Positions 25,844 to 39,578 of a DNA stretch of 64,000 bases are shown here, piece by piece. The stretch is taken from contig OZ018413.1 of assembly GCA_963969595.1 (NCBI GenBank), positions 13,133,711 through 13,197,710 on the forward strand, given 5' to 3'. The DNA comes from Neckera pumila (taxonomy: Eukaryota > Streptophyta > Bryopsida > Hypnales > Neckeraceae). The notes beneath the pieces were generated by a model that did not search any database, had not been told where the DNA came from, and was given only the letters and a program-made list of their open reading frames with translations. Every line of letters starts with the position of its first letter. The stretch's first letter is position 1. Both the position numbers and the translations under genes were made by a program.

Positions 25844-27642
25844 TCAGTTTCTCCCAAGAGGAAGAGATCGGCAAGAGTAAGTCTCCTTGAATGTCCCCTT
25901 GCTTGACGACGTGAAGATCGAAGCATACACAGCTTTTGTGGCATTATCTGGTAACTTATCAGATGCTTTATATTTTTTAGTTACGGTAACCAGATCTGAA
26001 CCCTTTGGTCTCGCCACTTGTGCAACCTCCAAATCCGGTGAGACTTCTCCCTTTCGTTTATTACCGTTCTGCAATAATATATTCTCTGACTTGTTGCTCT
26101 CTGATTTAGCTGCATCGCCTACACCTTGCTCAGTTTTATCTACCTTCCCATTCTTAACCTTCTTTGGCCTCTTCTCTTGAACCATAGCTTTCTCTGCTTC
26201 CATTCTTTCCCTCAAAACAGTGACCTGCAAGAAACGACAGTATGAGAAAGCAATGACAAATACACCACGAACGAGTGAAACACGAAGTATGACAAACTTC
26301 TTCAGTACAGATATGTCATAGAAAACAGATATGCCCCTAAACTAGAAATCCGTCATAGAAATTTGTCTCAGAAAACTATGGAAAACAGATATGCCCCTAC
26401 ACTAGAATCCTCTAAAAATTTCATGCTCCATGACAAATTTCAGTGACAAATTTCTATGGCATATTCCTAGAGGATTCTAGTGTATTATTAAATCTGAAGG
26501 TCAATGAGATCAACTGCTAGAAGGCCCCATTTCCATACACTTATATTAAAACCTAAGCAGGACAGGCTGCAGAGCCAAACGGCCGTTCTTGTCTCATATG
26601 GTTGTAATTTATGTGGGTATTCTATAAAACCCTGAAGCATATCTGCAGGGTATAGACATACTGAAGAAATTTTCTCCGACAAATTTCTACAGTACAGATG
26701 TGCCATAGTATTCCAACAGCTGCAAACAAACCCGTAAATCGAACCTTGACATCCAAACAGAGTTCAACTACTAGAAATACAGACCGAACCACCTCACCGG
26801 TACTGCAAGCAGACAAAGGCTACTAACACAATCATTCATAGTCATCCACCAAAAGAGTGCATCCCTTCTAAACAGGTCAAAGAGTAATAATTAGGGTTTA
26901 GGATTTAGGGTACCTCCTCCTCGGAGCCATTGAGAGGGATCTTGTCCACTTCCGTGAACGGCACATAACACACCGCACACGACGCCGACGACACCTCCTT
27001 CAACGCCCGTGCACTCAACACATGCCCACACTTCCGCAGCGCAAAAAACTTAAACTTCCCATTCAATTCCTGTCCCGTAATCGGACACTGAAACTTGCTC
27101 CCGGAGTTTTCCCCATCGGGATTCACCCCCGGAATCGACTCCAAATGCACCGTCACCAGATCCTTCAACCCCTTGATGTATCCCAACCTCTTCGGCATCG
27201 ACTTCGTCAGCAGCGCATGCACCACCGCTTCCTTGTTGTAAATATTCCCAAGTAAATCAATCACGCACGGGGGTTTCAACGGCTCCGACGTGAGAGCGCA
27301 GTTCGTGAACTTCGCCAGCTTGATCTCGTTGGGATCCACTTTGTCGGGCTTCTTTGTGGCGTACATGTTCAAGTAGCAGTCGCGAGACTCAGCGCCCGTG
27401 GCTCCTCCATCGCCACCACCTCCGCGGAGACGAAACCCTAACCCTAACGTGGAACAACTTGGAATCGCGTAATCCATCAAGCGAGCGGCGTCGGACAGAG
27501 GGCGACCTGCAAAGGAAAAATACGCATCGGTGATGCTGCTCTGAGGGAAAAGCAATCTCTTCAATGAGCCTACGGTTTGCGACGCTGAAACGCGGAGCGC
27601 AACCGTTCCGCCATCGCCATTCTCGACAAAGAGCTGAATCAT
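25844..27642 (-). CDS. RTF2: RTF2-family protein with N-terminal ubiquitin-like domain, two exons
   Basis: Rtf2 proteins act in replication-fork control, and the plant homologue is also tied to pre-mRNA splicing; nuclear. Exon 1 is 27642-26914 (243 codons), exon 2 is 26224-25844 (126 codons plus TGA), joined in phase 0 across a 689-bp GT-AG intron, giving 369 residues. Residues 1-75 form a ubiquitin-like fold ending LRGGGG, then GDGGATGAESRDCY opens the Rtf2 domain. The degenerate RING halves are FTNCALTSEPLKPPCVIDLLG (first part, about 112-131) and KFQCPITGQELNG to RKCGHVLSARAL with CAVC (about 183-225). The C-terminus ends with the family tail FKETYSCRSLPLGRN. Exon 2 is lysine-rich and probably disordered. 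The start is the first ATG and gives a complete ubiquitin-like domain. Nothing suggests damage. Confidence 0.95.
26398..26484. repeat. Perfect 16-bp inverted repeat in the RTF2 intron
   Basis: The left arm tacactagaatcctct (26398-26413) and right arm agaggattctagtgta (26469-26484) are exact reverse complements, 55 bp apart. The spacer has further self-complementary bits (catagaaatttgtc, gacaaatttctatg). Just upstream, acagatatgcccct is repeated directly. It could be a small MITE or an intronic stem-loop. Confidence 0.75.
27431..27447 (+). other. Telomere-like motif (AAACCCTAACCCTAA) inside RTF2 exon 1
   Basis: On the plus strand the sequence reads aaaccctaaccctaac. On the coding strand it encodes the LGLGF just before the RLRGGGG end of the ubiquitin-like domain. 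A second telo-box-like string (attagggtttagg) lies at the start of the intron near 26891. In plants the AAACCCTA box is a known promoter element of replication and translation genes; here its position is inside the gene. Confidence 0.7.
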
Positions 27643-27936
27643 GTTCTCTACGAGGAATTGGAGAAGGAAAATTCGAAAAAAAGGGGAATCCGATGTAGGA
27701 TTCTATTGTTTCGAAAGATTTGAATGAAAGGGTAGTGGTGCGAATTCAGGAAGCGTGATTGCTACAAACGTTCACAGTGGACCAAAGAATACTGAAATAG
27801 TGTTTGCGGAGAAGAGAGCGATGAAGGAAGTATCGCTTGTAGGTTCGGGAATGGATGAATTTTGGATGAGTTTCGTTCGGGATGTGGATTTCTGTTATCT
27901 GTTGGTCATAGAATTATTCAGCAGTGCCAAACCAGG
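27643..27936. promoter_or_regulatory. Presumed RTF2 upstream region
   Basis: Non-coding sequence immediately upstream of the RTF2 start codon. I see no clear TATA box. The call rests on position only. Confidence 0.3.
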
Positions 27937-28437
27937 CAGCCTAGGGGTCCCTACATCTGGGCCCTTCAGGTGCCCTTCAGATGGATCTACGGTGGAGATT
28001 TTTGCCCCCGTACAAATTCAATCCACCCACCCTAAGGTTCTCCTTGACAATGAAATGTTATAATTATAGTATAGCACTTAAACTCTACGTAGCAGAGCAA
28101 GTAGGGTTTAGGACTTTAAGCTTCAAGCAAAGCGTCGTTTAGGATAAATATGAAGGAGTAACCTCTATTTCTAGCTAAAATCTTTTGGTTTTATAAAAAA
28201 ATATAAATCAATTGACATGACAACTAGGACTCGAATGCAAAGAATTTTTTTTAGTATTTTCCCCATGCACTGAGGTAGGTGGGCAAGCGGGCAAAAGTTT
28301 CACTTGGGCGGGCAACCAGGTGGAACTCTAAATGCCCTTGGGACATCGGGCCGAGGGGAGCCCGCTCTCAATCTCCACCGTAGATCCATTTGAATGGCTC
28401 AGATGGAGGGAGCCTGCCCTCAACTTCAAGATTGCCT
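27937..28437. mobile_element. Imperfect TIR element ~500 bp
   Basis: The left arm contains catctgggcc and atggatctacggtggagatt. The right arm holds the reverse complement, aatctccaccgtagatccat, followed by complements of the outer bases (gatggagggagcctgcc, attgcctag). The inner 20 bp are perfect and the outer 40-50 bp imperfect. GC-rich against AT-rich flanks. It lies about 300 bp upstream of RTF2. Confidence 0.65.
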
Positions 28438-29456
28438 AGAGATGAGGGTGCCCGTCCACAAGCCCACTATGGTGTTTTTTGGATGAAATGTGCGCAATAA
28501 ATGTTTGAACTTGCCAAAAATAGCAATTTTGCAATTGACAACAACTCCACTAAAATTACTTTTTCTTCTATAGGAAACCACCCATTCATGACCAGAGAGT
28601 CATATCCAACCTATAGGGTCGATGCGCTTCTTTCTTAGCAAGGTTGGCATGGATTCCCAACCAAAGCTTGGAATTTGGATTCCCCTTTTCAAGATTGGGA
28701 CTAATATAGTCATGACACATGTTCCAAAGTAGTGAGAAAGAAGATAGAAAATAGTGAGCAGGAAGTAGTTATTGAATGATTGGAATTGACAATCTATAGA
28801 TTGGGTATAGGGGTGGGCCACCTTTTGACTTTGAAAATTCATAGCAATTTGAATTCAAGGAAAAAAATCACAAAAATTTGGCAATGCTTGTCATTTCTAT
28901 CATTCTACAGGACTAAGAATTAGCATTGGCTTTTATTATTCCTAAATATGTGCGGAATCACTTAAAAGGGCGACTATGGGTGGTTTTACCATACAAATAG
29001 TTTACTGAATTAACAATGATGGAGATTCTTTTGATTTGGCTGTTAGGAGCCTTATATTTGGTTGGAAGAAAAATAGCAATTTCCACACATGGAACAAACG
29101 AGAATTGATTGGAATGAAACAATGTCCCTATATTTGGGTGAGATGCATATTTCAAGCATTTTTGGCAATGCTATAAGGTATTGTGGGTCTTCTTTTGTTT
29201 TGTGCCCCAATTCCGTTTTGTGCCCTAATTTTTGTTCATGTCCTATAATTCTTCCTACAATGATACCTTTAATTGTCCCTTCAAGGTTTCTTTTCAATCC
29301 TAAATCCAGGTGCATTGAAAAATTGAAAAACTAAAGCAACATATATAATAAAAAACATTAGATTGAAAGTTGAATAAATTTTAGAAGGCTTATTTTAGCT
29401 TTGAACTTATCTTTTACTAAGATAGGGCATTCAATTTTCAGTAAATTTTTATTTCT

Positions 29457-30387
29457 TTAACCCCTAAAGGACAATTGTCCCTTCAAGGGACAAATGCGTT
29501 TTTGGGCAGATACCTACGAGCTGAAATTTTCTCCTGTTTTTTTGAAACTTTTTTTAGAGGTAGAGAAGCTAATTAGCTTTGTGGGAATATAATTTCTTTC
29601 ACATTCGGTGCCTGGGAAAAAAAGTTATGACCAAATAAGTTCAATATAAGGGACAAAGGGCAGCTCAGGCAGCAAAATGAAATTTGTAAATTCTTTTAAT
29701 TTGGTGGTATTTTTTTCTCATAGATTAAATTTTTGTCTATTTAGAAAGCTTTGATTCATTTCATTTGGATTTGTTATGAAAAAGTTATGGACATTCTCGT
29801 TTTTTGGGCAGTTAGAGCATCTTTTTGAAAAAAATAACTTGTAGGATTCATTTCTGAATGAAATTTTTCAAATTTTTCAAATTTTTTTTTGCATGGTTCA
29901 GTTTACTTGCTAGAATAATTTCACCACTGGGATTAGTGCATTTTTATTCCATCTAAAATATATGAATATTTTAGATTTCCTTCTATCTCGTACCTACTTC
30001 TATTTAACAATTTTTTTAATAATGAAAATTAAGTTTTTTTGAACTATTACTTTTTTGCTAGATACTCAACTCAATTCTCCACCATAAAAATTTAAAACTC
30101 AAAATAATGTAATGCAAAAATTTAAAGTTAAAAATATTCAAAGTCAAAAAGTCCAATCCAACAATGTGCTTAAAAATTTGTTTTTTTCACTTTACACAGA
30201 TATCTTGCAATCTGTGCGGTCAAAAATTCTGAAATTTTTACCACACATTCTCATACTAGTTAGGTGTAAGATCCTACGGTTAGATGTGCAAAACAATATA
30301 TATTTAATTTTTTTCACTCTTTGCTATAAAAATGGCAGTTTTGGGTGATTTGGGGCAGAAAATAGGCGTTGGGCCTTTAGTGGTTAA
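29457..30387 (+). mobile_element. TTAA-ended TIR element (family T1), plus orientation, full length
   Basis: It begins TTAACCCCTAAAGG and ends GGCCTTTAGTGGTTAA. The interior order matches 21111-22012: gggcagatacctac, a tcggtgcctggga block followed by aaaagttatgacc, and near the end aaaatggcagttttgggtg. The gggcagatacc block is the reverse complement of the ggtacctgccc block of the minus copies, so the two orientations belong to one family. 931 bp. Confidence 0.8.
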
Positions 30388-33300
30388 AAGCTACAAGGAT
30401 ACTCTTGTTTTCTAATTTTACCTTTTTTCTTGGGCATTTCTTCAAGGATGGCATCATTGAATTTTCATATTTTAGAGAATGCAATAAGTTATTAAAAACT
30501 GTCAAATAAGCAACTCTGGCTAGGTCTATTGTTTTATTTATTTTTTCAATCTATGTCTTTTATTTTTCGGAAATGAACAAGGTCCCATAGCAGCAACCAT
30601 ATCTCCTTCTGGATGAAATTTCAATACATCTTTCTGAGAACTTTTCAACAGATGTAAACCTTTATTTGTTGGAATTAAGTATTTCATGTAAGGCGTTGTT
30701 CTCTGAAATTATGCATCCATTTTAAGAACAAAATTATATTGCAATTACAATTATCTGCAAAGTAGATTTTAAGATATAAATATTCAATATGCACATCAAA
30801 AATAAATTTAAAAATTTATATTTAATTCCAGAAATTCAATATTCAATAATTCTATTTGATATCTGATTTTAGTACAAAAATTGCAATACCTACCGAATGT
30901 TTGGTTTCCATTGCAATTTCGTGCCTTGTTGTCTATTTCCAAGTTAAATCACAAAGAAGTTAATATAGATTGTAGAGGTTATTGTGTTCTTGTTTTAAAA
31001 TAAAAATGAACTGCGTTCAATTAAAAATTTGTATAGTAGTTTATTAAAATTATACATAATAAATTTGTTGAAATATGAAATATCCTAATTTTTGTAGCTA
31101 ATAAATGATGTCAGTTGAATTTTTCTTTAAAAGAATATCCAAGTTTTATTGTGTGGAACTTTTTCAAATTTATTTTGTGTAGAAAAGCATATTATGAATT
31201 TTTTTATTTTGGAAACTTCAGTTATTTTTTTAAAAATAACAAATAATTGATAGCTTATGTGCCAACCTTCTTCCTTGTTCATGATATGTTTGAATTTCAT
31301 TGTATTTTTGGAAAGTTTGATGAACAAATTTTAAAATTTTCTATCCATTTTCTTTTCAATATGATATTTGACATGGTAAAGGTTTTTCATATCTATAGGT
31401 TTAATACTTGTAAATGATCAATATTTCTAAATTTCAAATGTTAAAGGTTATATAACCATACCGTATTTTCCAAATATCCATGTTCCAATAATATACGAAC
31501 AAAGCCTCGCCACCATAAGCGCTTTGTCCTTTTTGTACCCTTTAAGTTTTTAATATAAATGTTATTATTTGAAATATAACAATTTATATTAACTCTTTAA
31601 ACCTTTAGAGACCACATAACCAAACTTTGAACAATGGTTGAAAGCAAACATGTCCTATGTATATAAAATCTTCTTTTTATATCCATCTAATTCTTTGCAG
31701 ATTTTTAGGATAGTTGTCTAACATTTGTATGGTAAAGATCTTTAAGGCTTTACCTTCTAAATATTCTAGAGTCCAAAGTATACAAATATATTTCACCTTT
31801 GTAAACAACTTTTCTAGTTCAAACAAAGACTCTAAAAAATAGCTTGAATATAATAAATATTTCAAAAGTAGAGCTTATAAATTTAAACTCCTTCAAACAA
31901 AATCATATAAAAATTAAAAACATTCAATCTATATTCCATTAGAGAATTAACTTTTGATTTTTTGTTTTAATTTTACAAATAAGTATTCATCAATGCAAAA
32001 GTAGATCCAACCTTTGTATAAATTTGATCAATGGATCACATTTAACAACATTTGTATAAAAGCCATTGCCAAATTATTATTTTAAGCTTAGATCTTATAA
32101 TACATCTTCTCAATTAAAAAAATTTAAACTATCCCCTTGTGCTTGATGACACTCAAGGGCTAAATGTCCTAATATATGAAGATTTGTTATAAATAGCAAT
32201 TCTAAAGAATAATTTAGTAATGACATCAGATAGCAATTGTAAATTATGACTTACAAATTGTATTCATACAATTGCATTTATTTGTTCAATAATCAAATTT
32301 TGTCAATAAACTTTGAGACCAAAAATTGAAAATTCTTTCTAATGGTATCCATGTAGTGATATAAGTAATCTCTTAAGCCTTTTATTTCCCCAGTAAATTT
32401 AAGTGTGAATTTCAACTGTTTATAAATCTTTGAGGGATAAAAGAAAATTTACTTTGTATACAAAGAATATATTCACGAATGAATGTCATCTAAAATTTGA
32501 ATGCTTGGGTACTAAAGGGCTTAAAAAACATTCCATATTTTGATTTTGTGTATGAATATTCATATAAGATTGTATCATTTAAGATGTTTTTTTACTATTC
32601 ATAATAATATTTATATAAATTATGTAAATTTATAAATATGGATTCTATATGTTACAAACTATGAATTCAAAATTCAAAATTAATTGTAAAACCTCATGTC
32701 GAATGATCTTCACAACTTCTTTAAAGTCCTTTTTGTTATGTTTCTACAACATTATAAAAATTACAATTAGTATATTACATTAATATTAACTTCCCAAAAT
32801 AGTGCTTCAAAAACTAGATGTGATTTTCTTTTTAAATAGTCTTTCACTAAGTCAAAAAGTTGGTTGATGAAAACAATACATTCTCAAAAATACATAATGT
32901 AATGTTATTCTTAAACCATTTTTGTTAAAAATTTAGTCAAAAGACAATTATAACTCAATGAATAACTCTTTTGCATTCTTTTTTTGAAACATCATTTCTA
33001 AAATGTTGTAGTACTTCCATCTTAAAATGATTTTTTTGTTGGACAAAATGTTCCAAATTAAGGCTAAAAATATCATTTTAACAACCAATTTTGCGTTATA
33101 AGTAGAATTTGGTGCAGTCCTAACATTCTAAAAACTTTGAGTTTTAGAGCCCTTTTCAAAGTATAGTTTTGGAATATTGAAAAGTATAATTTTTGGGGCA
33201 TTTTCAAGGAGCACCATTGAGTGTGAAGTTGTCATTTTTTAGGCATTTAAAATATGCCTAAGAATATATGTGACCCTTTGTTTTGCCTCCTAGAGCTTCA

Positions 33301-34511
33301 TCTCCTTCAATTGGACAATATTCAAAGACATGCAAAAAATAAGATTGAACACTGTTGATTGAATCCTTCAGTCATTTCATTTGTCTTTTTATTGATGTTT
33401 GCATAGATGGGGGATAACTACTACTTGGAGTCATTTAGTTGATCCCAAATAACAATCAAAAATCAAATTGGACCAACTTGCAACGTCACAAAGTACAATA
33501 GAAGATCATTTTGGGATGGAGGGAGTATAATTTTTATAGACTCTTGAAAAAATGAACACAAAAAATCATTCAACATTTAGTTTAATTTAATTTATTTATC
33601 AATATTAGTTACTTAATACTTTTGAAGATTTTGTAATTAGTGAAGTAGTTAATTTTAACACAACTTGCCTATTTCATTTGATAACAACAAATTGACTAGA
33701 ATATGATAGAACAATTTCACTTACATTAATATACAATCCTCGGATTTTCTTACAAAATGCATATTTTAAAAATACGAGATTAAATAAATCTTCACAATTA
33801 AATAGGTTTATATGTTATAAATAATATTTTATAGGTTTTCTTTACATTTAATTATTTATTTCCTATTGAAAAAATGAAAGTCATCAATTCCTAAATGTTG
33901 TATGATGTATATTAGTTCCACTAAATTAATGAATATTCTAAAAAGTGTTGGTGATAACAATACATTTGAATGTTCAATTGCTTTCATCAATAGTATGGCT
34001 TCTTTAATCATATCTTGTTCTTTTGGAGGTCCAATTATACATATATCACATCTAAATGTTCCACAAATAACTTCAATGGAATACCAAATTATTTTATTTT
34101 ATTGGCAACAAGTTGAATCAAGACTTCAAAACATGTTAGTTTTGATTAAACAATAATACTTAAATAAATATTTATCAAACAACAATTAAAATTTTATTTA
34201 GGATTTCTACTATCTTCTTTGAGATTCATCCAACTTAGTAATTTTTAGCCATGTCTTTTATTTTATATTATTTTTGAAACACCTTAAGAAAATGAATGGT
34301 TTTAGCCATATTTTAAAAAATAAACTTGAATATTAGAAAAATGAGAGAAACAAAGAGTTTTGATTGACTATAGTTTATTCAATATTGAACACCATTTATT
34401 GTAAAGTCCAGTACAATAATCTTACAAACTACCCATTTGAACCTTTCAAATTTACAAAGGTTAATGTAATTTTTGTCAACTTTCAACTTTTTGATGATAT
34501 TGACAAGGATA
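30388..34511. other. Gene-free, very AT-rich spacer
   Basis: More than 4 kb with no recognisable reading frame, RNA gene or clear repeat ends. If the upstream helicase gene has C-terminal exons, this is part of where they should lie. I looked for cysteine-rich zinc-binding coding sequence on the minus strand and saw none, though a reading by eye can miss small exons. Confidence 0.5.
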
Positions 34512-35423
34512 ATTTACCCCCGAAGTTCCATGACTATGTTTTCACCGAAAACACTCAAAAACTGCCATTTTTAGTATAAGTACCAAACTTTTGAAAAAAA
34601 ACTTTTTTTGACACATAAAACCGTAGGATCTTGTATTATGCTGACTTGAGAACATGTGGTAAAAATTTCAAAAATTTCCACTACGTGGATAAGCATTCAA
34701 ATTCACTAAAACCATTTTTTTGGCCCTACAAAAAACAGTGCAATAGCACTTCACAAGCTCACTTTTCGATGAAAAAATGTCCAAAATGATGGTGCTTCTT
34801 TGAATTCTTTTTCCTAGATAAGTTGGCTACATGCTTGAAAAATTTACCTTCATTTGGAATTATACAACATATAAGAAAAAAATATTAAGTAGATATAGTA
34901 GAGAATGATTCAAAATACTAAATTGTCAAGAATTTCTTTATGGAATTGAAAAATTCCAATTTCAATGTTTGCAATGGTATAATAAATAATCTACATCCTA
35001 AAATTTTATTTCTTTCAAAAAATATTGAAAATTGAGTAAGATAAAGGACTTCAATGTTTATATTAGTGCTTGCAAACTAAAAATCTTCATAACTTTTGAC
35101 TCATTGATCAAAATGGGATGATTCAAAGCTTAATTTCCACATATGTAATAACTCTAGAAAACCAATTTTTAGTCTTTTATTTTTGAAAAAAGTGATTTTT
35201 AAAAATTTGCCCAGATTGCCCAGTTACATATAAAAGTAACATATTAGGCCCTAATTTTTGACTCACATTTCCAAATGTCATGAAATTTAGTGCATATGAA
35301 AGATATTCCTTATCCCCACCCTCTATAATAGTTTGGGCCAAAAATATGGATATCTCTAATCACACATACCTGCCCATAATTTCTATGTAGCCAAAAAATG
35401 CATGTTGGTCCTTTAGGGGTTAA
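34512..35423 (-). mobile_element. TTAA-ended TIR element (family T1), minus orientation
   Basis: The left end is tttacccccgaagttcc, with one or two changes from the consensus. The right end is ggtcctttaggggttaa. The interior closely follows 59960-60886, including ccatgactatgttttcacc, cacttcacaagctcac and aaagatattccttatcccca. 912 bp. Confidence 0.75.
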
Positions 35424-35529
35424 TTTGTTTGGATTTACTTAATCAATTATATGCATTTTGAATTCTAGTTTTTGTACCAAAAAATTGAATCTAAAAAATG
35501 CATCATACAAATGTAAAATATAAATCGAA

Positions 35530-36050
35530 TGCATTGTCCTATTCAAAAAATAAAAATGCATGAAGATGTAACAAGTCCATATTGCAACCTATATTTTCTC
35601 TTCAATGGCTTATGCTATTTCATGCTCTCAATTCCAAAAAAAGTTCAAATATTGTAAGAAACAACATCATTAGTACATTTGTCAAATTTATATTTTAAGG
35701 TCTATAAATGTCAACTTCCTTTCATTTTTATGTACAACAATCTGAAATGATGTATACCAACATACCAAGGCGCAAAAAGTATTTTAGAATTCTAAGAAAA
35801 ATTGACAAAAGATAAAGTAATTCCAAATCAGGGTGCACAAAACTGGATTTTAGATATGACTAATTTTGAAAATAATTTTCTTTCAAATCACAACTAATTT
35901 TTTCTTCAAAATTTCATAGTAATGCGTAATATATTGCACACTACAACTTTCATACGTTTACTTTTTGACTTTGTCCATTGATGCTTATAGTATGGTTATT
36001 TGAATAAAAATGTTTCAAATTTGTATTTGGGTTTGTTCAACACTGTGTTT
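35530..36050 (+). repeat. Half copy of the fold-back element at 39579-40345
   Basis: Phrases such as tgatgtataccaacatacca, ctacaactttcatac and gactttgtccattgatg recur at 40080-40345 in the same orientation and at 39579-39895 in reverse complement. This copy has only one arm. Confidence 0.65.
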
Positions 36051-36059
36051 GGAAGGATT

Positions 36060-36692
36060 TGTTTTGTTTACTTTGGATAAGTAATGAGAAGTTATAGAGC
36101 ATCTTGCTTTGTAGGCAATCATAGCATTTTTTTGATAAAATATCCTTTAAGATTTGTTTTGAGTAGAATTTTCACATTTTTCTCAAAAAAAGTTCTATAG
36201 GATTAACTTGATTGTTAAAATAATCTCACTTTTGAAATTAATGTGTTTCAATTCCATGTGGATGCTATGCACAATTTAATGTTTCTTTCTATCTTGTACC
36301 TACATCTACCTAAGAATTTTTTAAATGATAAAAGTCATATTGCTTTCATTTTTTATTCTTGGTTTTTGAGATTTTCAACTCAATATAAAAAAAATTAAAT
36401 ACAAATTTTAAAATGATTGCAAAATTTTTAAATAAAGATGATTCAAAATCTAATAAACAAGTTTGGCATGGTGCGAAAAAAAATATGTTTTCTTCACTTT
36501 AAATGAAAATATCTTGCAATCTATGCAACAAATCTTTTGAAATTTCTTCAACAAATTTTAGTCGTAGTCTTTTGCAATATCCTACGATGAGATCTCCAGA
36601 TTAAAGAAAGTTCTAAAACCTTGCTCTTTACACTAGACATGACAATATTTAGTTGTTCTTTTATGAGAAATAGGCCTTGGGACTTTAGGAAT
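36060..36692 (+). mobile_element. Truncated TTAA-family element (right part only)
   Basis: The right-end signature (taggccttgggactttagga) and internal landmarks (agttatagagcatcttgc, atctcacttttgaaattaat, tcttgtacctacatctacc) match the plus-orientation copies. The left end is lost, apparently interrupted by the neighbouring fold-back half copy. Confidence 0.55.
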
Positions 36693-38513
36693 TGAGATCA
36701 ATGTTTCAATGTATTATAATCTAAAATAAATGAACAATGTTGCCAAAAACATTACAACAAAATTGGCTTCCAAGAGAGTTTGTTATTAAAATATATTTGT
36801 ATTTATGAAATATTTAACATTATAAAATGAATTGTCATTTTTACTGAGTTCAATCAAAAACAACATAAAACAAAATACTGGTATAATGTTAATGGGAATC
36901 TTCCAATTAGGGTGATTAAATATTTCATACATATTATAAAAGATTTATTTATTTTAACTTGTTGGAAGAATAAGCTAAAAAAGTAAAATCCTTCTTAAAT
37001 TAAAATATTCACATAATTATAATGTAAATAAGTATGTGTATGTAATTTCCATTACTTTGTACTTCTTTTGGATTAATGATTGAAATCCAATGTTTACAAG
37101 ATTACATGCAAGTAATTTCAAATAAATATTTTTAACTTACAAGTGGCACTTTTCAGGAAAAGATTCACCAAAATATTCCATCAACATATTATTTCGACAT
37201 GAAATTGTTCTAACAGCATATCTGTCCATTTTATAGAGAATGAAAAATTAAATTGGATTTTATATGTGATTACATTCTGATCATGTACAATTAAAAGTAA
37301 TAATTTAAAAAGTAAACATTTTGGGTGAAATTGTTTACAACGGTAGTGAGTTATTTTGAAAAGATGATTAGATTTTTAAAGTTAAGTTAAATAAAATCTT
37401 GTTACAACATAATTATGGAGAATTTTTTTTATTTTTCATTGAATATCCTCCAAAGTCTATTTTAAGCATCAAAAATTTGACTTTTAAAAACAAAATGTTT
37501 TTAATTTTTGATTGAAGATTTTATGTAAGGGTGTCCATTGCAAATTTTGTTTTTTTTAGTGTTAGAGGCTCATGAGTCTCAAATACACTAGATCTTGAGA
37601 AAAAATTGCATAGAATTTTAAATAAAAAACTCTCAAAAAAATTGCAAAGTAGATTTTATGAAGTCGTCAATTGATTAAGGTTGTGCATGTTATGTCATTT
37701 AGCTTCATATTTTTTTATGACTTTAACTTTAGATTTGGCATGTAAGAAGTGAATTGAAAGACTTCAAATCACTTTTACAGTTTTAACACTCACCTCATCA
37801 AACATTATAATCTTTCACTCCATTAGTGATATTTTTGCATTTTCTTTCCCATGTGATCCATAACACATTTAATTTAAATTGATATGGTTATAGTACTAAA
37901 AAGGTTGATAAAACTAATCACAAATTAGGTTTTTTATTTAATTAGTCTTGAGCAAACTCCAATAAACTCAAAAAAAGACCTTTGTAATTTAGGTATTTAA
38001 TACATAAGTCAATAGAAATAGTTTATTTATTCTATTTGAGATACCAGAAAACATCCAATCATCTTAATTTTTTTTAGATCAATAAATTCTAATATATTAA
38101 AATTTATGATTTAAAAAAAAATTGCCTTGAACAATAATCTTTTTATAGTACGATTAATCTTATGATATGACTACATAGAAGACTTGTAAATTTGAGTGTT
38201 TATACCTTCAAAATATACATGCAATATCCTAAGCTGGTTGTATTATGACTAGAATGAATAATCCTACGTTTAGACTTCTTGGATCTACTTCTATGTTACC
38301 CATAGTCATAAAATACCTATATTATAGGTGCATATGTTATAGGCATCTTCAATGGTTGTAGGATACCTACTTACACCAAGTTCAATGCTTGTATGCTTGC
38401 ATTTCTAGGCTCACATACTAGTGTTGTTGTATGACAATGGAACCTATCTTTTGGAAGTTAAAAACATCCAAATTCAAATGTCTATATAAATAGCAATCAA
38501 AGTAAAAAGAAAT
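36693..38513. other. Gene-free AT-rich spacer
   Basis: No coding frame, RNA gene or clear repeat boundary seen. Confidence 0.5.
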
Positions 38514-39383
38514 GAACCCCAAAAGTCCCATATATACTCCTCAAATTTTGTCATGATTTTTTGAATTTTTTTTTGAAGATAGAAAAATACATTGGCCTTC
38601 TAGGAATATATTTTTTTCAATCGGTACTAGGGAGCAAAAGTTATGCCATCTTAAGCCTAAAGTGAGGTTTGTCAAAGAATAGAGAAAAAAGACAAAAAAA
38701 GTCAATAAATTTTTTTAAATGTTTGTTTCTCGTAGAAAATAATTTTGTCTACATAAAAAAATTTGATTCATTCTATTTGGACTAGTGATGGAAAAGTTAT
38801 GGACATTCTTGCTTTTGAGGCAATCTCAATATCTTTTTGAGAAAGTACCACATAGAATTCATTTTTGAAAGCAATTTTTACAACCTATCAAAAGTAAAAT
38901 TTTCCAGGATTGAATACTCTTACCGTTGAAATTATTGTATTTCAATTCCATGATCTTAGACCTATTTACAATTCAATTTTTCCTTCAATCTTGTACCTAC
39001 TTCTATTTAACAATTTTTTAAAGAATGAAAATCAAGTATTTTTCTTTGAATTTTTTTCATAGACTTTCAACTCAATATTTCAATATAATTTTTTAATTCA
39101 ATATTGGTAGTGCAAATTTTTAAGCTTAGAAGATTTAAAGCATTAAATTCTAGTCAAACAAGGTGCAAAAAAATATATTTTTTCAACTGAAACCTAAATA
39201 TTTTGCAATCCCTATAGTTAAAGTTTTGAAATTTCTCCCATGCGTGTTTATACTAGTCTAATATAAGATCCTACAATTAGATATACAAAAAAAAAAAATT
39301 CTAAATTTTGTCTATTTTGCAATAGAAATGGCAATTTTGAATGAAATTTGATGAAAAAAAGGCCTTAGGACTTTACGGTTTAA
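38514..39383 (+). mobile_element. TTAA-family element (T1), plus orientation, decayed ends
   Basis: The left end is tgaaccccaaaagtccc. The right end is ggactttacggtttaa. The interior shares tcggtactagggagc followed by aaaagttatg, and tcttgtacctacttctattt, with the full-length copies. 870 bp, non-coding. Confidence 0.65.
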
Positions 39384-39578
39384 ACATATGCACCAAATTA
39401 AGCGGCCCAACTTATAACTTGGGATAACTAATTACATCCATTTTGAACTTCAAACTACAACTTTTAGGATTTAAGAATATGAAGGTGTTTTGAAACTTCA
39501 CCCAAAAGGTGCTTTAAAAAGCATATACTATGTATGATACTTTTGGAAATTTTTAAAATATAGAAATTGTGGTATACA

